DNA of 64,000 bases, taken from positions 22,152-86,151 of the forward strand of contig CAJTZF010000010.1 of assembly GCA_910584245.1 (NCBI GenBank), in the 5' to 3' direction. Numbering within the stretch: position 1 is the first letter of the stretch; every line of letters begins with the position of its first letter. Both the position numbers and the translations under genes were made by a program. The notes under the pieces are model-generated. The model ran no database searches, was not told the origin of the DNA, and saw nothing but the letters and a program-made list of their open reading frames with translations. This stretch comes from an uncultured Eubacterium sp. (GTDB taxonomy: Bacteria > Bacillota > Clostridia > Lachnospirales > Lachnospiraceae). Of this stretch, positions 60,887 through 64,000 are shown piece by piece.

Positions 60887-61807
60887 ATGAAAAAGATATT
60901 GGCAATGGGACTTGTGCTTCTTATGACTGGTATGACTTTGTGCGGCTGCGGCGGTGGATCCGGCACGGAGAAAGAAAATTCAAACACAGGCAATAGCAGC
61001 AGTGTATCATCCGGAGGAGTGGAGGTAAGCAAGGGGGATAGCGTTGTGAAGGTGATTGATCTCGACCTGACCGATGAGGAATATGCCTTTGGTGTAGATA
61101 AAGATCAGGATGATTTGCTCCAGGCGGCAAATGAGTTTATTAAAGAGATCAAGCAAAATGGCAAGTTTGATGAAATATGCAACAAATATTTTGGCGATGG
61201 GGAGCCGGCCCCTGTGACATCCGCCAAGCTGGATGATTCGAAAGACCAGCTTGTAGTCGCTACGAATGCTTCGTTTGAGCCATTTGAGTATATGAAGGGC
61301 GACAGTTACTACGGTATAGATATGGAGATTGCCGCTGCATTTGCGGAAAAGCTGGGGAAGGAACTTGTGATCCAGAACATGAAGTTTGACGCCGTATGCC
61401 TTTCAGTAGGCCAGCACAAAAGTGATGTCGCTATGGCGGGCCTGACGATTAAAGAAGACAGGAAAGAGTATGTGAATTTCTCGGATGCGTATTATAATGC
61501 GGCGCAGCGGTTAATCGTGAAGACGGACAACACGGAGTTTGATTCTTGTAAGGATGCGGAAAGCGTCGAAAAAATTCTGAAGGAAAAAGAGAAAGACGTC
61601 AAAGTAGGTGTTCAAAATGGAACAACAGGACAGTTTTACTGTGAAGGCGACAAGGATTGGGGTTTTGATGGATTTAAGATGACGACATGCGGTTATGAAA
61701 ATGGCGCCCTGGCAGTTCAGGATCTTCTGAATGGAAATGTGGATTATGTTGTCATTGATTCTGCCCCTGCAACGTGTATTACGGAGGCATTCAATAAATT
61801 GAGATAA
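60887..61807 (+). CDS. Amino-acid ABC transporter substrate-binding lipoprotein, circularly permuted
   Basis: A 306-residue binding lipoprotein (lipobox LCGC, C21). The SBP_bac_3 core begins at residue 121 (QLVVATNASFEPFEY) and contains GIDMEIAAAFA, the DVAMAGLTIKEDR strand and the GTTGQ loop, but stops at FNKLR, about 50 residues short of the usual C-terminus. The missing piece, a strand-helix ending in EEYAFGV and FDEICNKYFGDG, is instead at residues 54-105, before the core. So the domain looks circularly permuted. Polar amino acid is the likely ligand. It is the first gene of an ABC operon; GGAGGAAAG precedes the ATG, and a hairpin follows at 61815-61847. Confidence 0.88.
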   Translation: MKKILAMGLVLLMTGMTLCGCGGGSGTEKENSNTGNSSSVSSGGVEVSKGDSVVKVIDLDLTDEEYAFGVDKDQDDLLQAANEFIKEIKQNGKFDEICNKYFGDGEPAPVTSAKLDDSKDQLVVATNASFEPFEYMKGDSYYGIDMEIAAAFAEKLGKELVIQNMKFDAVCLSVGQHKSDVAMAGLTIKEDRKEYVNFSDAYYNAAQRLIVKTDNTEFDSCKDAESVEKILKEKEKDVKVGVQNGTTGQFYCEGDKDWGFDGFKMTTCGYENGALAVQDLLNGNVDYVVIDSAPATCITEAFNKLR

Positions 61808-61814
61808 AAGAAGG

Positions 61815-61847
61815 CAGACGGATTTACAAAAAGGCTGGGTCCGTCTG
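61815..61847 (+). other. Intercistronic hairpin between the binding protein and permease genes
   Basis: CAGACGGA (61815-61822) pairs with TCCGTCTG (61840-61847). No T-tract follows; it may stabilise the binding-protein mRNA, whose product is needed in excess. Confidence 0.6.
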
Positions 61848-61864
61848 GCAATGCAGGTATATAT

Positions 61865-62581
61865 ATGGATAATTTTGGACAAAAGCTGGATGTGTTTTTA
61901 GAAGTATTTCTTGAACAAAATGGATACCAGCGAGTGATTGAGGGATTACAGAATACACTTTTGATTGCCGTTTTGGGATTGCTGATCGGCATACTTATTG
62001 GTACGCTGATCGCCACGGCGCGCGTAGTACCGAAATATAAAGTTCTGCCTAGGATTTTAAATGGGTTTTGTTCCTTTTATGTCGGACTGTTCCGCGGGAC
62101 ACCGATGGTGGTGCAGCTGCTCGTGTGTTATTATGTGCTGCTTCCGATTCTCGGTTTGAAGCTGACAGGCGTACAGGTTTCTGTTCTTGTATTTGGGCTG
62201 AATAGCGGCGCATACATTTCGGAAATTATGCGAAGCGGTATTTTATCTGTCGATCATGGCCAGATGGAGGCGGGGCGCGCGGTAGGATTGAGTTTCTCCG
62301 TCACGATGATAAAAGTCGTTATTCCACAGGCCATAAAAAATATACTTCCCACACTGGGAAATGAGTTTATTACATTAATCAAGGAAACCTCCGTCGTCAG
62401 CTTTGTGGGTGCGGCAGATTTATATGTGGCATTTAATTATATCGGAAGCAATAGCTATGAATTTATGGTTCCTTATCTGGTTATGGCAGTTATATACATT
62501 GTTATCGTTATGCTGATCAGCCTGGCGATTAAAATTATGGAAAGGAGCCTGAGAAAAAGTGATAGACGTCATTCATCTTGA
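61865..62581 (+). CDS. Amino-acid ABC transporter permease (HisM/GlnP-type)
   Basis: A 238-residue permease with about five TM helices. The EAA loop that contacts the ATPase is EAGRAVGLSFSVTMIKVVIPQA (residues about 137-158), and the GLFRGTPMVVQL segment before it is typical of the HisMQ family. It encodes one permease type only, so it probably works as a homodimer. The start codon follows GCAGGT, a weak ribosome binding site; it overlaps the ATPase gene by 23 bases. Confidence 0.92.
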   Translation: MDNFGQKLDVFLEVFLEQNGYQRVIEGLQNTLLIAVLGLLIGILIGTLIATARVVPKYKVLPRILNGFCSFYVGLFRGTPMVVQLLVCYYVLLPILGLKLTGVQVSVLVFGLNSGAYISEIMRSGILSVDHGQMEAGRAVGLSFSVTMIKVVIPQAIKNILPTLGNEFITLIKETSVVSFVGAADLYVAFNYIGSNSYEFMVPYLVMAVIYIVIVMLISLAIKIMERSLRKSDRRHSS

Positions 62582-63392
62582 GAAACGGTTTGGGGACAAT
62601 GAGGTGCTGAGGGACATCAACGTCACGATTGAAAAGGGCGATATCGTCGTTGTAGTAGGGCCGTCAGGTTCTGGCAAGAGTACATTTTTGCGGTGTTTGA
62701 ATTGTATGGAAGATCCGACGGGAGGCCAGATTATATTTAATGGAGTGGATATCGCGGACCCCAAGGTAGATATTAATTTGCACCGGCGGCATATGGGAAT
62801 GGTGTTTCAGCATTTCAACTTATTTCATAATAAAACAGTGCTTCAAAACATTATGATGGCGCCTGTTCTCGTACAATGTCACGACCTGCGCCGGAAAAAG
62901 TGGTCGAATCGCTGTCTGCCAGTTATGAGCCTGTTCCGGGGCAAGGACAAAAAGAGAGAATATGAGCCCATTGAAACGAGCAAGGCAGAAATTGTGAAAG
63001 CGGCGAAGGAGCAGGCAATGTCGTTGCTGCGTCGGATTGGTCTTGAGGATAAGGCCGACGTTTATCCGTCTACGCTGTCCGGCGGACAAAAGCAGCGTGT
63101 GGCGATGGTGCGTTCGCTTGCTATGAATCCGGATGTCATTTTATTTGATGAGCCGACGAGTGCGCTCGATCCTGAGATGGTAGGAGAGGTGTTGGATTTG
63201 ATGAAATCGCTTGCTGAGGAGGGCATGACGATGATTATTGTGACACATGAGATGGGATTTGCAAAGGAAGTGGCTAATAAAGTACTCTTTATCGATGAAG
63301 GTATGATATTAGAAGAGGAACCGCCGGAAGAGTTTTTCGGGAACCCGAAAAATCCAAGATTAAAGGAATTTTTATCAAAAGTTTTAATATGA
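62559..63392 (+). CDS. Amino-acid ABC transporter ATPase (GlnQ-type) with an insertion
   Basis: A 277-residue ATPase: Walker A GPSGSGKST, Q-loop VFQHFNLF, signature LSGGQKQR, Walker B ILFDEP, D-loop SALDPE, H-loop THE. GlnQ proteins are normally about 240-250 residues; here about 35 extra residues (about 109-145, rich in Lys/Arg, with SLFRGKDKKREYEP) lie between the Q-loop and the signature motif. The start is GTG at 62559, after AAAGGAG, inside the permease gene. A terminator follows at 63418-63457. Confidence 0.93.
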   Translation: MIDVIHLEKRFGDNEVLRDINVTIEKGDIVVVVGPSGSGKSTFLRCLNCMEDPTGGQIIFNGVDIADPKVDINLHRRHMGMVFQHFNLFHNKTVLQNIMMAPVLVQCHDLRRKKWSNRCLPVMSLFRGKDKKREYEPIETSKAEIVKAAKEQAMSLLRRIGLEDKADVYPSTLSGGQKQRVAMVRSLAMNPDVILFDEPTSALDPEMVGEVLDLMKSLAEEGMTMIIVTHEMGFAKEVANKVLFIDEGMILEEEPPEEFFGNPKNPRLKEFLSKVLI

Positions 63393-63417
63393 AATAGCAC
63401 CTATAGTGCCGAAAACT

Positions 63418-63457
63418 AAAATCGGAGAGAACAAAGAAACAAATTCTCTCCGATTTT
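63418..63457. terminator. Bidirectional terminator after the amino-acid ABC operon
   Basis: AAAATCGGAGAGAA (63418-63431) and TTCTCTCCGATTTT (63444-63457) form a 14-bp perfect stem with a 12-base loop. T-runs on both outer edges serve the ATPase gene and the convergent lipoprotein gene. Confidence 0.88.
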
Positions 63458-63475
63458 AAATGATACATGACATTT

Positions 63476-63892
63476 TTAATAGTCAAAGCTCACTTCTTTG
63501 TCCGTTTTTTCTGTTTTTACTATGATAAAGGGGTAACTTTCCTTTTCTTTTACCACTTCATCCTTTCCCGGTCCTAAAAGTTCGCACTCCAGGCATAGTT
63601 TTTGACCCATTTCATAGAGTCCCCGCACTGCGATGCTAAAGCCTCCGGTCGGCTGTTCCCCGTATCCGACTGCGATATACAGATATTCGCCATCCATGTA
63701 AGTCATTTGAAAAGGATTTATTTTTTTCTCTTCCAGCTCGTTTAAAAAATCATCCGGGCAGTCCCGGACGGCAACTACTGTGTAATCCCAGTCCTTTCCG
63801 CGGTCAGCGGTAGTCTCGGCCTCTTTTTCACAGCCAGCTACTAGAAATAGCATGCATAGTGCCAAAATAGCGACGGCTTTCATTTTTCGCAT
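63476..63892 (-). CDS. Lipoprotein with PrcB C-terminal-like domain
   Basis: A 138-residue lipoprotein (lipobox VAGC near residue 20). The C-terminal 70 residues contain the YLYIAVGYGEQPTGGFSIAV pattern of the PrcB_C domain, named after the component of a Treponema surface protease complex and also found alone in many Gram-positives. The function is unknown. GGAGG 6 bases before the ATG at 63892 fixes the start. About 108 bases remain upstream to the window end, AT-rich, without an evident gene. Confidence 0.8.
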   Translation of the reverse strand: MRKMKAVAILALCMLFLVAGCEKEAETTADRGKDWDYTVVAVRDCPDDFLNELEEKKINPFQMTYMDGEYLYIAVGYGEQPTGGFSIAVRGLYEMGQKLCLECELLGPGKDEVVKEKESYPFIIVKTEKTDKEVSFDY

Positions 63893-64000
63893 GACAATCC
63901 TCCGAAACAAAATTTCTTTGTTACACTTTATGTGAAAAATTTTAAATTATGAGACTTGCAAAACAAATACATAAACATAAAACAAGGGAATGTTACTTGT

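Noticed and set aside
60887..61100. Frameshift or gene fusion as the explanation for the unusual N-terminus of the amino-acid-binding protein
   Set aside because: The frame is continuous from a good lipoprotein signal to the core, and the extra segment matches the missing C-terminal unit, so permutation explains it better than damage.

Overview
The window reads as a chromosomal segment from a Gram-positive anaerobe of the class Clostridia, most likely a gut Lachnospiraceae. Supporting signs are strong AGGAGG ribosome binding sites with frequent TTG/GTG starts, an AddAB helicase-nuclease, RadA, ClpC, a group-B-like [FeFe] hydrogenase, Sec-secreted proteins with bacterial Ig-like (BIG2) domains and poly-Ser or Pro linkers, a VanW protein, a cytoplasmic PocR hybrid kinase and a circularly permuted amino-acid binding lipoprotein. 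I see no rRNA, tRNA, CRISPR array, transposase or phage gene.

Layout. 1-6.7 kb: addB (5' end outside the window), addA and a methyltransferase. 6.7-10 kb: an SH3b/glucosaminidase cell-wall enzyme and a membrane-anchored cohesin-like protein. 10-16 kb: clpC, a conserved hypothetical, radA, a small membrane protein, a very short Cse60-like gene on the minus strand and a HAD phosphatase. 16.2-20.7 kb: a 1519-residue secreted GH10+GH43 xylan-degrading enzyme with its own promoter. 20.8-22.3 kb: DUF4253 and YczE-like genes. 22.5-30.2 kb: an AT-rich accessory block made of two consecutive paralogous cassettes, each with a small Sec-secreted protein, membrane or lipoprotein partners and a BcrA/BitE-like ABC ATPase. 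30.2-34.1 kb: a divergent locus with a two-gene peptidoglycan O-acetyltransferase (acyltransferase-3 plus SGNH protein) on the minus strand and a BlaI-like repressor plus M56/BlaR1-like sensor on the plus strand. Matching operators lie just after both promoters. 34.2-39.7 kb: SH3b-NlpC/P60 endopeptidase, RidA, a copper ATPase with a fused C-terminal copper-chaperone domain, and a BIG2 protein.

39.9-49.8 kb: an OmpR/histidine-kinase pair, a monomeric [FeFe] hydrogenase, a Wzy/O-antigen-ligase-like membrane protein, a DUF4080-type radical SAM protein, a short TM/TPR-like protein on the minus strand, a 31-residue membrane protein and a VanW protein. 49.9-57.5 kb: HypE-like AIR synthase, Lrp/AsnC regulator with an overlapping aminotransferase, CheX, TrmL, a chemoreceptor with a highly basic N-terminal tail, a YugP-like zinc peptidase and a response-regulator protein. 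57.5-64 kb: a PocR hybrid kinase with HPt, a lipoprotein cyclophilin, a three-gene amino-acid ABC transporter and a PrcB-like lipoprotein.

The parts that deserve a second look are: (1) the M56/BlaI circuit, which the operators suggest controls O-acetylation of peptidoglycan; (2) the tandem secreted-protein/ABC cassettes beside it, which look like an envelope-active toxin/immunity or signalling system; (3) the circularly permuted binding protein and its ATPase with an insertion; (4) an internal ribosome binding site and ATG in copA that could release a free copper chaperone. All functional calls come from reading motifs by eye; no database search was run.
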